DNA of 64,000 nucleotides from Rhytidiadelphus loreus (taxonomy: Eukaryota; Streptophyta; Bryopsida; Hypnales; Hylocomiaceae). A program made the position numbers and the translations under genes. Below are positions 40,453-51,310 of this stretch, piece by piece. Location of the stretch: the NCBI GenBank assembly GCA_947034895.1, contig OX344763.1, positions 62,887,093-62,951,092 of the forward strand, in the 5' to 3' direction. The first letter of the stretch is position 1. Every line of letters begins with the position of its first letter. The notes under the pieces are model-generated. The model was not told the origin of the DNA. It did not search any database and saw only the letters and a list, made by a program, of their open reading frames with translations.

Positions 40453-41376
40453 TTAAGAACTACTATTTGTTGCCTCCTTGGCTGCCTCCAAGGCTTTTAA
40501 CTTAGACAATCCTCTAAAGATATCCTCGCGTCGAGAAGGCTTGGGTGATCCACTGTCTTTGCTGAAAGTATTGAACATCCCCATCATCATTAAATCCTTG
40601 GCCTCTCTCTTCCGCTTTCGTTCACATTGTGGAATCTCGTTATTGGAAAGAGACCTAGAACCTCGAGGAGGCGGCCGGGGTATCGATCTATTCATAGTGC
40701 TTATGTATGGATCAGCAGTTGTTGTCGATCGTGTGTAATTTGACCGCCGTAGGTCTCGAAGAGTCGTTCGGTGGGAAATAGGTACAACGGAAGGCAAAGA
40801 AACTCCGCCCACAGATTTGGAGGGGAACGAGATAGGAATCTCTACGAGGCGTGGAACCTGCTGTACACTGCATGCACCCAACGGTACCTCATTGATCCGA
40901 TCCCCATTCTTGGGATCAATATTGAGATCCTCACTCTGGACAGCGTGATGTGGGACTATCACCAGCAACAACACTCCATCCTCGAGACGAGGATCCATAC
41001 CCCGGTCTTCGTCATCCGCATACAATTTTCTGTGCGGGGTGTTTGGGGTTCGCAAAGTCGGCGACTGTGAACGCAATCGACTTGGGGTGGAGTTGGCCCT
41101 CTTCATCGGCGACGGTGAGCAAATCGGTGTCCTCACCGGACCCCGACTGGGTGGGCTATCTACCATGCCTTCCTCCACATTCCTCTTCAAGAAGTCGATG
41201 GTTGCCAAAGCCGCATCGGTGGCCGAGCCCAGGAAGTAAGGCTTAGAATAGGAGGACGGCACGAAGCTCCCTCCAATCGAGTCGGACCTCATTGAAAGTG
41301 ACACGTTCGATCCAGACATCAAGCTCCTCGTCAGTGGTTCCCTCTGTTGGAGAAAGTGTAGAACGGATCCTCCGAC
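40453..41376 (-). CDS. Ser/Arg-rich exon of unknown function
   Basis: An uninterrupted frame of about 307 codons from an acceptor (CTATAG/GTCGGAGG, exon start 41376) to TAA at 40453. Features: a Ser/Thr-Pro-rich middle (SRGPVRTPICSPSP), a basic patch (ERKRKREAKD) that could be a nuclear localisation signal, and a charged C-terminal helix (FRGLSKLKALEAAKEA). It lies about 330 bp downstream of the phosphatase-like exon on the same strand and could be its last exon, if that TAA is not used, or a separate gene. It is one of few long frames here without an internal stop. Confidence 0.4.
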   Translation of the reverse strand, partial: VGGSVLHFLQQREPLTRSLMSGSNVSLSMRSDSIGGSFVPSSYSKPYFLGSATDAALATIDFLKRNVEEGMVDSPPSRGPVRTPICSPSPMKRANSTPSRLRSQSPTLRTPNTPHRKLYADDEDRGMDPRLEDGVLLLVIVPHHAVQSEDLNIDPKNGDRINEVPLGACSVQQVPRLVEIPISFPSKSVGGVSLPSVVPISHRTTLRDLRRSNYTRSTTTADPYISTMNRSIPRPPPRGSRSLSNNEIPQCERKRKREAKDLMMMGMFNTFSKDSGSPKPSRREDIFRGLSKLKALEAAKEATNSSS

Positions 41377-41394
41377 CTATAGCAATGGAAGTGA

Positions 41395-41521
41395 ACAAAC
41401 ATCTTTTACAATTATCCTCGACCCAAAGATAACACACATCCTCTACAATTATCCTCGACCCAAAAATAAAACACATCTTTCACAATTATCCTCAACCCAA
41501 AGATAAATCAACATAGAAGAC
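41395..41521. repeat. 37-bp tandem repeat containing the TTATCCTCG palindrome
   Basis: Three units with TTATCCTCGACCCAAAGATA-type cores start at 41412, 41449 and 41486, exactly 37 bp apart. The core is a degenerate form of the palindrome family found at 47240, 47420, 48367, 48449 and 48484. Confidence 0.8.
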
Positions 41522-42717
41522 AAACACATTTTGAACAAAATAATATCCCCGAAAGAGGCTGAAAATCATGGTGAAATTTCAAAATTTTACTAATTCACAA
41601 GAATGAAATGTACATAAAAATCGGTATTCACAAAAATAATGTACAACAAGTTCTATGATTGACTGAGACGCTGAGAAGTCTATTTCTTCCTTTGTCTTTC
41701 TTATTCAATCACTAGATTCATCCCCCGCAACACGAATCGCGACTCGAATGCCTTGGCGGACATCCTCATCCCATCCAATATATAATTGGCTTGATCGTCT
41801 GATGCGACCAAGGGCGCCACACCTATGTGGTTCCGATCTACGAACTCACAAAGGCGTCCGAGTGGACACTCCTCGTGTAGTTTCTTTAGCCACGGAATGA
41901 GAGTGCCGACGAGCACATTGTCTCCACGCATGTACGGATTCCAACTCTCAAGGTATATGCAATTTCCGTTCTCATTGAGGATGCCTTTTTGCGGAGAATC
42001 ATCAATGAGAATGGTATTGTACTTATTGAAGGAGTTGGGATCCTGAGGGTCCAGGAACAATTCCTCATCAAGCACTTTGAAGAGCAAAGTCTTCCACGGA
42101 CTCCCAGCCTAATGAAGAAATTTCCCTTCCGAGGTTTCTACCCTCCTGTCGTGACCCAAAATCACTCTGGGTGTATAGATACTATATAATTATAGTTATT
42201 TTTTTATTTTTTTCAATAGGAAATTCAAATTTCCTATGATTTAACCAGGTGCATAGCATAGTATTGAAAACCGGAAGATAGGGAAATCATAAAATGATAA
42301 AGTAGTTAAGTAGGAAATTAATATTCAACAGAACAGAAAATAATAAGGATATCGGGAAACCCAATGCGGAGATCGGAATTGGGAATAGAGGTAGTAATTA
42401 GACTATCGGGCAATAGTTGGAGCTAATTAGGACCACCAATGGTACCCAGCAATTAGGGAACGGTCGGATTAACGAGTAATTAGCAGGAACGGCAGGATCA
42501 AACGGTAGGAAATTAGGGGTTTCCCGGTCGGAAAGTTTAAAGCCAAGACATTTAGGGTTCCTGTACACATTTCCGGCCTCCTCCGTTGTTGTTTGTTATT
42601 TTTCTCGTGTGTAGTAGTTTCCGGGGTTTCCCAACATAGTATCCGTTTCAACACCTTCAGTTGAAACAGTGAGCGTGGTGAGGAACTATTGCAGTAATGT
42701 GAAGTAAGGAGACAACC

Positions 42718-44553
42718 ATGACCGGAAGTGAGTCGGAAGAGGAGACTGTGAAAGTATCGTTGAAGCACGTCAGTCCGGTGATTCCAGAAGATGTAGTGTT
42801 GCGAGCGGATCTGTTGGAGGACTTGAGCCAACTGGGCTGTACCGGATTGCTGGAAAGGCCATGGAATTTCAAGGACGAGGTGATGGTGAGGGAAGTGTTA
42901 CACCCACAGTCGAATGAGTGGAAGAACATGCGAGCAGTTCCGGACAAATGGACCCCAGCGGTATGGCGGGAAGTTTACGAATTCACAAGGGGAGGAGAAG
43001 GGCCCGCTTCAAGGACGGACAAGTATGCGGTGGGTAAGTTTTTAAACCCTCCTCATCCTAAGGATGGGTACACCGTGAGGGAGTGCAAAGACGATCGGGA
43101 AAGGAGGGTGTTAGAATTCTTGGTCCCCATCCTTAGTCCGGATAGGGATACTAGGCTAACTATTACTCTAGGCAACACGATTTTCGGTGCTCTGTCCGGA
43201 GACCGGAAAGTCGATTGGGGGTTAGTTTTGCAGGATCATGTGGGAAAGCTTTGTAAGGCAGTAGGGAAAACAAAGCCGTCTAGTCTTTCTCCTTTCCTTT
43301 ACCACCTGTACCACGCGCATGACTGCATGAGAGTAGAAGAAAGGCGTGAGTATAAGGGTCAGGAAATAAGGCTAGCACATGGTATGAAGGCAGACTTAGA
43401 AGAAGAAAATGTGGAGAGACCAGAAGAGTCTTCCGGAGATTCCGGCAAGGATAAACCGGAACAGTCAAAAAAGGAGGAACGAGACCTAGTCTGGGGGAGT
43501 GATCCGCTTAAGAAGATCATCAAGGATCTAAATCAGGTGAGGGAGGGTCATGAGAAAGAAAGAAGTACCCTAGTTCGGGTGAATAAATTGCTAGGTGATA
43601 TCCCCGTGAGTCAATGTGAGGAACAGATCCGGAATCTCATTCGGGATGCTGAGAGTAGGGCCGGAAAAGAGAAAATCAACGTATTGATGGATGAGGTGAT
43701 TACCTTGAAAAAGGAGTTGAGAGAGAGGAGTTAGGAGAGTGATCAGATGAGGAAAAACTCTATTTGGTCAAAGGAGATGCTCGACCAGATTGCAAAGTTT
43801 ACTGCATATCGAGCTGAGATACTAAACAAGGCCAAGCTCTTCGATGAAAAAGTTTTAGAAGGGGAAGGAAAAATAGGGGACAAAGTCATTAATGTTCTAG
43901 TTACCTTCCATTCACAACTGGAAGAATTACTTGTTCAGTTGAGGGATGTAGTGGGAGAGAGCAGTTAGCCTCCGAAACCGGAAACCACAGCAAGAAAGGA
44001 GGGTACTCCCGCCAAACCTCCCCGATCAGATAGTCGGCATATGTCACCATTGGGTCGGGATAAAACCGGAAAGTCTCCGGGAAGTGTGGAGGTTACTACG
44101 CTAGCAAAAGGAAGTGCTATGCAAGAATCCGGTGCAGATCAGGTATCTACACCTGGATCTCAGACTCGCGGTCAGACCAAAGTCAAAGAAGGAAGTCGGA
44201 AAACCCCGGAAAGTAAGAAATCGGCCGTTTCCCCGTCTCCAAGTGAAGCAGCAAAGAGAAGATCGGAGTCGCACAAGAAACCCATCGAGTTAGGGTCCGA
44301 AGAAGAAGAAGAAGACGAATCTGAAGAGGAAGAGGAAGAATCCGGTTCCAGGAGTGGGGAAGAATCTGAGCCATACTCTGATCCAGACCAAGAATTAGCA
44401 GCTCCAAAGCGAACCAAGACCAAGTTGAAGGCACAGAAGTCAAAGACAAAGAAGCGAAGGGCTTCGAATGTTTCCGGTTCTGCCCGGAAACAGCCAACAA
44501 GGAAGGGGGCTACCACTTCAGTGAAGACCCCAGCTAAGCGGCAGAAGAAGTGA
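42718..44553 (+). pseudogene. Mobile-element ORF, unknown class, two in-frame TAG codons
   Basis: One frame of 612 codons from ATG 42718 to TGA 44551-44553, interrupted only by TAG at 43732-43734 and 43966-43968. The first 220 residues form a compact domain (WTPAVWREVYEFTRGG, TLGNTIFGAL, SPFLYHLYHAHDCM). An acidic stretch and a charged coiled-coil-like middle follow, with an EEEEDESEEEEEE run and a Lys/Arg-rich tail (RTKTKLKAQKSKTKKRR). The decayed copy at 35.4-39.6 kb has the same layout. The N-terminal block faintly recalls plant 'putative transposon protein' or gag-like domains. There is no protease, reverse transcriptase or integrase. A nucleic-acid-binding structural protein is a guess from the basic tail. 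Confidence 0.6.
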
Positions 44554-45401
44554 TTTTAGGGTTAGGTAGAACAATAGTTGGGCGGCTAAAAACCTAAGTT
44601 TTTGGTGGAAAAGTAGTTTCCAAGTAGTTTTTAGGTGAATAGGGAGTTTCTATTGAAATTGCCTGGATTTGGATTTTTAGGATCTGAGATCCGTTTTTTA
44701 TGGTAAGGGCCGGCTGATAGGAAGTCAACTATGATGAGGATAAGGAGAATGACACGTGTCATTCCTTTGGGGTTTTACTTTTGATTCCCTTGGGCGGTAA
44801 AAGCCCTTGGGTTGTAAACTATTTAGGATTCAGATTTTTAGTTGTTAAGCGTGCATTTTCGGATCTTGTTTTCCTAGCATCGTGCAATACAAGTCAGAGC
44901 TTTCTGATTCACCGTTTGTGTCTGAGCATACTTGGATGGCATAATCAATCATTGTATGTTCATTTGGATTGCAGGAATAGGTAGAGGGGAAGTGTGCCTG
45001 GATGTTGGGTTTATCTGGATTCTGGAGTTTAAGTGAGTCTGTGTGAGATGGCGTTTTCTTGATCCCAAATGGTGTGATCGGTTCAGATTTCGTTAAGTTG
45101 AATACGGTCCCAGTAGGCTAGGAGTTGTAACCGTCGAATTACCGGAACTCTCTAAGCTTAAAGGTTGATAGGTTCTTCGGTTAACCGGAAACTGAAGGAG
45201 ATGTGATATTTCTCCATTTCGTCTGTCCCGGATCTTAGACTAATCCAATAGGTCGTTGTTGTAGTATTTATTAGGTTGTTTAGTTGGGTTTTCTTGCGTG
45301 ACCTGCTGATCCGGAATCTTCCGGTTTAGCTGTGAAGGAAAGTCGGTTAAGTAGTATATGTGTGTTGTTGTTGGTTTATTTGAAAGTGGTACTTTTGACA
45401 C

Positions 45402-45408
45402 TATAAAA
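45402..45408 (+). promoter_or_regulatory. TATA-like box in the LTR-like element
   Basis: CACTATAAAACACAAAGG lies about 390 bp before the right end of the 42147-45798 element, the layout of an LTR promoter with R and U5 downstream. The prediction rests on sequence alone. Confidence 0.35.
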
Positions 45409-45832
45409 CACAAAGGGTAGGTAATCAGCTTCCTTCCTTAAGCACAATACGCAGACCCCTCTTGGTCCAGAGGTTAAACTCGAATCCGGTTACGTTGACA
45501 GGAAATCCGGAAATTGGATTAGCTACCTGGTTTCTAGTTCCGGTCCTCAGTGTAGGTAGACTGTAGAGAGCAAGGGGTTAGGAAATAGCTTAGATTCAGG
45601 TCTAGAGGTGATCCGGATAGTTTAGTTTAGTTTTCCTATCGGATTTGAGTAGGTTTTGCTTAGGGTTGTTGTGGTAAACCTTGTCCGTATTTCCGGTTAT
45701 TAAGAATCAGTGACAAATCTCTGTGGGAACGATAAACGAGTCACTTTAGGACCTTTTCCGGTCTTAGAGAAGCATTTCGATTTTCCTGTGCTACGACACC
45801 TCCTGCAGTTGTTTTGACCTAGGATGTGGTAG

Positions 45833-46141
45833 CACTAGAAGAAAACCAAAAGAAACTGCGTTTTACTTTACAAAAACTGCGTTATACTCAATAGAAAAGT
45901 ATCATCTGGATTTTGTTGAATTCTCCCTTTGTAATGCAAAATTCTGCGTTCCAACGGTTCAATACAAAATTTGACAAGTAAAATGCAGATTTTTGACAAG
46001 TAAAACGTAGAATTTTGTATTAGAGTGCAAAATTTTGCGTTACGAAGGGAGACCTCAACAAAATCCAGATGATACTTTTTCGTTGAGTGCAACGCAGTTT
46101 TTGTGAAGTAAAACACAATTTCTTCTGGTTTTCTTCTAGTG
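45833..46141. mobile_element. 309-bp CACTA-type miniature element inside the phosphatase exon
   Basis: Starts CACTAGAAGAAAACC and ends TTTTCTTCTAGTG, with arms complementary over about 95 bp. TSD TAG at 45830-45832 and 46142-46144. It is the same family as 10950-11236 (shared AACAAAATCCAGATGATAC and AGGGAGACCTCAA blocks). Removing it makes the phosphatase frame continuous. Confidence 0.95.
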
Positions 46142-47025
46142 TAGGGAGCCTTGCAATTTTGGAAGAGGAAACTGGCAACTAGCTCCACCGTCTTTTTGAA
46201 CATCGAGCTCCAAACTACGACACGGTTCGAAATCTTAGAAACCTCTTCTAAGAACTTGCGCACATTGGGACAAACGAAGACGGCCTTCGTCCCAATGAGG
46301 GTGGGGGTTCGATGGGAGAATATATTATCTCGAATTGTGTAATGTTTTTTCTTCTTATAGGGCCCTTGACCTTGGCTCTTACACAGCACTCCGTTCAAAT
46401 CGAACACGATATTCAACCACTTCTGTCGCGGTTGGACCACTAACGAGGACACACTCCGCGGCACTCTCATTTTTCGACCTGCCGTTACTACCTGATCAAA
46501 CACAACACGAAAGAGATGTAGTTACCTGTTGAAAGGTAGAATCAGGCGACCCATAAAACGGAGAAAAGCATTGAACCCCACTAAGCGACTGCAGAACCCC
46601 TCCATTAAGTGATTGTTTGAGTGCCAACAGGCGGTGCACACTTCTAAGTTGTCCGCGTTGGGCACAAACATGGACAATATCAATTCATTAGACACTACAC
46701 GCATTGAAGAGAAGTGTGAAGTATATTTATTTCAAAATAATTTATGATACACCCGGTCTAACAGTATTGTTGATCTCTAGCCAATTGTATACAAGTACCA
46801 ACTACAGTCCGTTGCGGTATCTACTCTATGCTACAAATGCAGTCACAAAGTGGCAGTTCGTCCACGCTTCACAATCAGAGATTGTCCACTCCCTCCTGTC
46901 AAACAGAAGGAATTGGCATGAGAGTCTCTCACTGGGAATATGAACATGATGGAAGCCAAAACAAACATCCATCACATCACATTCGACAGACTCAATCATG
47001 AAATATCGTAGGGATCAGAGTGTAC

Positions 47026-49285
47026 CTGATTGAACTCCAGGTTTCCGGCGTCCTCATCCACATATTCCCCGTAGTCTACAGTCTCGTCGTCGTCGTCCGG
47101 GGGATTTTCAAACTCTATCTCCACCTCCGGAACTCGCGGCTCAATCGGAGGGGGGATAGGATCTGGAACAACATCACCCTCTTCCTGCGTCTCCGGGACC
47201 GACTCCACTTGCGCCTCCAATGCAGGCGGTTGGCTCAAATTATCCTCGCCTCGAGGATAATCCACAGCACTCTTAGCTCCCTCTGTCCCAGTTGTAGGGG
47301 GAGCTCTCTCTTCCTGGATTGGTTGATCTGGTCTATCCACTGGAAGATTGGACCCCTGCTCTTGTCCCATTGGAGGAGGAGAAGGGGGAGCAATATCGTC
47401 TTTGGCAGGTGGGAGAGGATTATCTTCGCCTCGAGGATAATCCTTACCGATGGGATCGGTGATTTGCTGACCTGTGGCTTCTGAAGCACCACCAACGTCA
47501 TGCGCATCAGGTCGAGAGGCAGAGGGGTCTTGTGATTGCGTTCTCAGAGAAACATTCTCTTCTCGCAATTTCTCAAGTTCCCTCTTCAATGCCTCCTTCT
47601 CTGCCAGCTCCTCTTCCCTTCTTCTTGACAGCTCTGCCCTCTTAAAGGCCTTCCTCTCCTCTCTCTGCCTCCAAAAATCCTTGAGCTCCTGCTTCACAGG
47701 ACGGAGAGGAGCATGAGTTGGGTCTGAAGGCTCCCTGGACTCGGTAACATGGACAAGGTATGACTCGGTAGATGCGTTCGGACCATGGGTTTCCCGTGAC
47801 GGACCCGCGCCACCATCATAGTTGAAGTCCTCCATATCGGAATAGGAGTCCTCCACATCGCTGATGATGATGTCCGGTATGATCTCCTCCATGGGCTTCT
47901 TTCCGATCTTCTTTTTCTTCCGCGTACCCGCTCCAAAGTCTTGGATTCCCTTGGAGGCGGATTCGGGGCCCTTGTCCTATACGTGGGATTCTGCCACATT
48001 TCCTCCTCCAACAATATTTGTATTTGTTCCGTATTCATTGATGCCGAGGTTGGAAGCACCCTCATCACCAGGAAAATCTTGATCCGCCCTTAAGACACCC
48101 GCATTTCCATCAATTGAGGGTGTGGACTCCGAGTCCACATCTGGAGTTTGAAGGTTACGTGGACGCTCGTAACCTGGAAGATATGGCGAGTTTTCATGGC
48201 AAAAATTGTTGATATCTAATTTACTGCCATATGTCGCCATCTCTCGAAGTTTCTGGGATGCATGCCTGTCAATAAGGCCATAATAATAGACACCATACAT
48301 CTGTAGAACAACAATTATTTGTTAATAAGCATATTTCACCCATCGTAGTCCATCATTCTGAAAATGTATCCTCGATTCGAGGATAACACACCAACATACA
48401 AGATACATCAAGGTAGCTTGCACATAAGACAACACCAACAGACAAATATATCTTCGAGCCGAAGATAAGTAGCAATAAGACACTTTTATCTTCGAGCCGA
48501 AGATAAAAGCAAGCAAATCATGAAGTCTCACCTTGGCAGCAATCATGAACTTTGAGCCTGTGTAGATGCCGATGACATTCTCTCTAGTCACGGTAAAACT
48601 CTAGAGAATGTCAATATAGAACTCCATCCTGAGCTCACTTGGATGGACTCTATATTTTACCTCGGTATTCTTCTGAAAATCCATATAGTAAGGAATGTCA
48701 TCTATGGCATAGACCTTCTTCACTACATTCCTATATCTTGGCTCCCCATCATCCCATTTCTTCACAACAAATAGAAGTTTGACGGGGGGGGGCCAACGCA
48801 GGGTTGGTCGAGTTGTCCATCCTCTCGGCCTTACTTGGTAGGTAGGTGGACATTCTAAGATCGTACCCTGTCATCTTCGATGCCGCAAATTTCTTTGCCG
48901 CGTCGATGTCATATGAATTTCCCAGAATCCATAACCAAACATCCGGAGTAGACAACACCGGCTTCAGGTGATCTACTAAAAAATTTAGCAACGGCAAGCA
49001 TGGTGGATTGTCACCTGATCCTGGATTTGGTCTAGGGAGGATTCGGAAATCTATGACGGCGAGACGAAGGTCTCTCATGACGTAGGGCCACACATGGGTG
49101 GTCACAAGAGCTTGGGAATAGCATTGGTGACCCCGAATGAACACATCCCCTCCCACTAGCTCCACCCGCTTCTTCATCTTCAAGAAGGTCTTGAACATGT
49201 TATAGACCATCGACAATTTTGGGTTGTCCTTGTAGTCTATTGCTATCTTCTTCTTCGCCTCATTGGTGAGGCGCTTAACGAAGAA
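47026..49285 (-). pseudogene. Degenerate methyltransferase-like gene 2 (beta-class motif order), two in-frame TAG
   Basis: Exon 49285-48532 and exon 48300-47026 join in phase (AAG/ATG). The first exon holds RLAVIDFRILP (in the place of a DPPY motif, about 49.05 kb), then a helix-rich stretch. After a 9-G run (48784-48792), where the frame must shift, comes HPSELRMEFYIDIL-stop-SFTVT, then NVIGIYTGSKFMIAAK (SAM-binding motif I-like, about 48.55 kb). The second exon begins YGVYYYGLIDRHASQKL (GxE/D strand-like) and continues into an acidic and Glu-rich coiled region with two DYPRGEDN repeats that are encoded palindromes. TAG at 48601 and 47977 break it. The order (IV-like before I-like) is that of beta-class amino-methyltransferases such as the METTL3/14 and N4/N6 DNA enzymes. 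The catalytic DPPY/DPPW is absent, so a scaffold role or loss of function is possible. Family level is inference. Confidence 0.42.
47240..48508. repeat. Dispersed 19-25-bp palindromes, TTATCYTCG-N3-CGARGATAA
   Basis: Copies at 47240-47260 and 47420-47440 (both inside the coding exon of methyltransferase-like gene 2), and at 48367-48385, 48449-48468 and 48484-48508 (intron). The arms match perfectly or almost so; the 48484 copy has 11-bp perfect arms. Degenerate relatives form the 37-bp tandem repeat at 41412-41506. On the minus strand the coding copies give DYPRGEDN. No protein or duplication marks their movement. Confidence 0.85.
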
Positions 49286-49539
49286 CTGGTTGGGGGGGGG
49301 CGGGGGAATGCTGGTATGTGAGCGGGGAGCGGCGAGCAAGCAGCGGGGATTGGTGAGCGGGAAGAGACTATTTTGAAATTTTTGATCAAATAGATAGGAA
49401 AAAATGGATGATAATTGGAACAAAAGTTTAGGAAAATTTAGAAAAAAAAGTTAAAAAATTTCTATGAAAGAACAAAAGTTTTGGGTTTAGGATTGAAGGT
49501 AAACTAATGAAAGTACTTAAGAAAATGGGTGCACAAAGT

Positions 49540-49690
49540 TTAAAAAAATGGATGAAAGTGGATGAAAAAAATGAATGAATGTAGATGATGAAAGTGGATG
49601 AAAAAATTGGATGAATGTAGATGATAAAAGTGGATGGAAGACATGGATGTAACTCGGAGAAGTGGATGAAAATAATGGATGATATTGGAT
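49540..49690. repeat. Degenerate GGATGAA/GTGGATGAAA tandem repeat
   Basis: Loose repetition of GTAGATGATGAAAGTGGATG with A-rich spacers over about 150 bp, upstream of methyltransferase-like gene 2. The apparent HFFHPLSS-type peptides on the minus strand follow from the repeat and are not evidence for a gene. Confidence 0.6.
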
Positions 49691-50340
49691 GCATGAAATC
49701 AAAATAGGGTCTTCTAATGAGATTAAAAGCATGCATAAGTGACGCTCGAACATTGCTCCGACTACACAAACATGAAAACCAAATCTTAGATAATAAGATG
49801 TATACACTGTGAACGTAGTCGGCTTCACAAGAATCAAGAAAAAAGTGACATACTAGTTAACGAGGACTTCAGAAAACATACAATGGATATGTGGTGTCGT
49901 CTAGAACTCTAGATATATAGTTTGGACAACGAGTCACACAAATTCGATCGACAAACTATAGCTAGTTAGTTCCCACGGAGCTATTAGAGCTTTAAAGATA
50001 ACCTTATCATTTGAAGAAGCTACAACATTGCAACACGTGGCACAAAGAGCATCAATGCAGGGACCCACATTCACCGAGAACAAGAATAATGAAAACTGAA
50101 GTGAAGGTTACCGTGCTACTTGAAGAAAGCGATATGCAAGAAGAAAACCGGAAAATACAATGCAATATTGTAATCTATTAAAAACTGTAGCAAAATAGAA
50201 TCATCGGCTCCTAACCGCACAATGGAACCGCGCATGTCGAACTTGCAGGATTTATCCACCCGAGTCATTAGAAATTTTAGAAGATTTATTCTCTTTATTG
50301 TAATCAATAAGAAACTATAGCAAAATAGAATCGCCGGCTT

Positions 50341-51310
50341 CTAAACCCGCGGGTTTAGCGCAACCTCCCGCGAGGGGCTACCTTCGGGTTCAAGAAAGTC
50401 CCCCTTGCAAGGGGTTGCCCAAGGCAGCACAGACCCCGCGAGGCGCTGCCGCGGGGCAGCACAATCCCCCCCATGAGGGGCTGCCGCGGGGCAACACAGC
50501 CCCCCCCCGCGAGGGGCTGCCCCAAGGCAGTGCAGACCTTGCGAGGGGCTGCAACGGGCCAGCCCAAACCTCGCGAGGGGTTGCTGCGGGGCAGCCCAAC
50601 CCCCGCGCGAGGGGCTGCCGCGGGGCAGCACAGACCTCGCGAGGGACTGCTGCGGGGCAACATAGACCTTGTGAGAGGCTACCCAAGGCAACAGAGTCCC
50701 CTCGCGAGGAGCTGCCCCGCGGCAGCACAGACCCCGCGAGGGGCTGCTGTGAGGCAACACAGACCTCACGAGGGACTGCTACGAGGTAGCATAGACCCCG
50801 CGAGGGGTTGCCCAAAGTAGCAGAGTCCCCCCGCGAGGAACTGCCCCGCGGCAGCACAGACCCCGTGAGGGGCTGTTGTGGGGCAGCCCAAACCTCGCGA
50901 GGGGCTGCCCCAAGACAGCCCAGCCCCTGCGCGAGGGGCTGCCACGGGGCAACACAGACCCCGCGAGGGGCTACCCAAGGCAGCAGAGTCCCCCGCGAGG
51001 AGCTGCCCCGTGGCAGCACAAACCTCGCGAGGGGCTGCTGCGGGGTAGTACAGACCCCGTGAGGGGCTGCCCAAGGCAGCACAGACCCCGCGTAAGGGCT
51101 GCCCCAAAGCAGCACAGACCCCGCTACGGACTTTCGTGGGACTACAGCCCCCCGCGTAGGGTTGCTCCTTCGCAGCAGAAATTCTGTGGGGGGCTTCCGC
51201 GGGATTTTTTTACCACCCTGCGAAGGGCTGTTGTGAGGTATGTCAGACCCCACAAGGGCAGGAAAAGTCCGGAGGCAGGGCAGTGCAGACCCCGCGAAGA
51301 CAGCACAGAC
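50341..51310. repeat. GC-rich minisatellite, about 32-bp unit, about 30 copies
   Basis: Units of the form GCGAGGGGCTGC + CGGGGCAGCA + CAGACC, 31-37 bp long, run about 970 bp and are abruptly GC-rich in an AT-rich surrounding. The typical unit is 32 bp, not a multiple of three, so each frame cycles through three peptide phases every 96 bp, and long frames stay open on both strands because the unit has no stop. It is flanked on the left by a duplicated piece (AAAATAGAATC at about 50197 and 50328). It lies between the two methyltransferase-like genes. Confidence 0.92.

Larger units (their letters stand above)
42147..45798 (+). mobile_element. 3,652-bp LTR-like element (TG...CA ends, 5-bp TSD) with an internal ORF
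   Basis: The ends are TGTCGTGACCC and ...GTGCTACGACA, i.e. short inverted TGTCGT/ACGACA. The TSD is CCTCC at 42142-42146 and 45799-45803. Removing the element restores the phosphatase frame, so the borders are firm. I could not find a pair of long direct repeats inside it. A TATA-like box (TATAAAA, 45402-45408) lies about 390 bp from the right end, as expected for the R/U5 part of an LTR. It may be a very long solo LTR carrying an ORF, or a non-autonomous element with highly diverged LTRs. TCCGG/CCGGA words are strongly over-used. Confidence 0.75.
41701..46470 (-). pseudogene. HAD/FCP1 (NLI-interacting factor)-like phosphatase, one exon split by two insertions
   Basis: Three pieces: 46470-46142, 45829-45799 and 42146-41701, separated by a 309-bp CACTA miniature element and a 3,652-bp LTR-like element. 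Removing both, with one TSD copy each, gives one continuous frame with a single stop, TAG at 42109-42111. Motifs: KWLNIVFDLNGVLC (about 46380-46412), where the usual DxDxT nucleophile loop is DLNGVL, as in some plant FCP1-like proteins; VVVWSSM (motif II-like); and TILIDDSP (about 41990-42016), the metal-binding motif, followed by ESWNP. FCP1-type enzymes dephosphorylate Ser/Thr in protein tails such as that of RNA polymerase II. Loss of the second Asp of DxD makes activity doubtful even before the insertions. ATG 46470 follows an acceptor (TTTGATCAG/GTAGTAAC). Confidence 0.8.
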
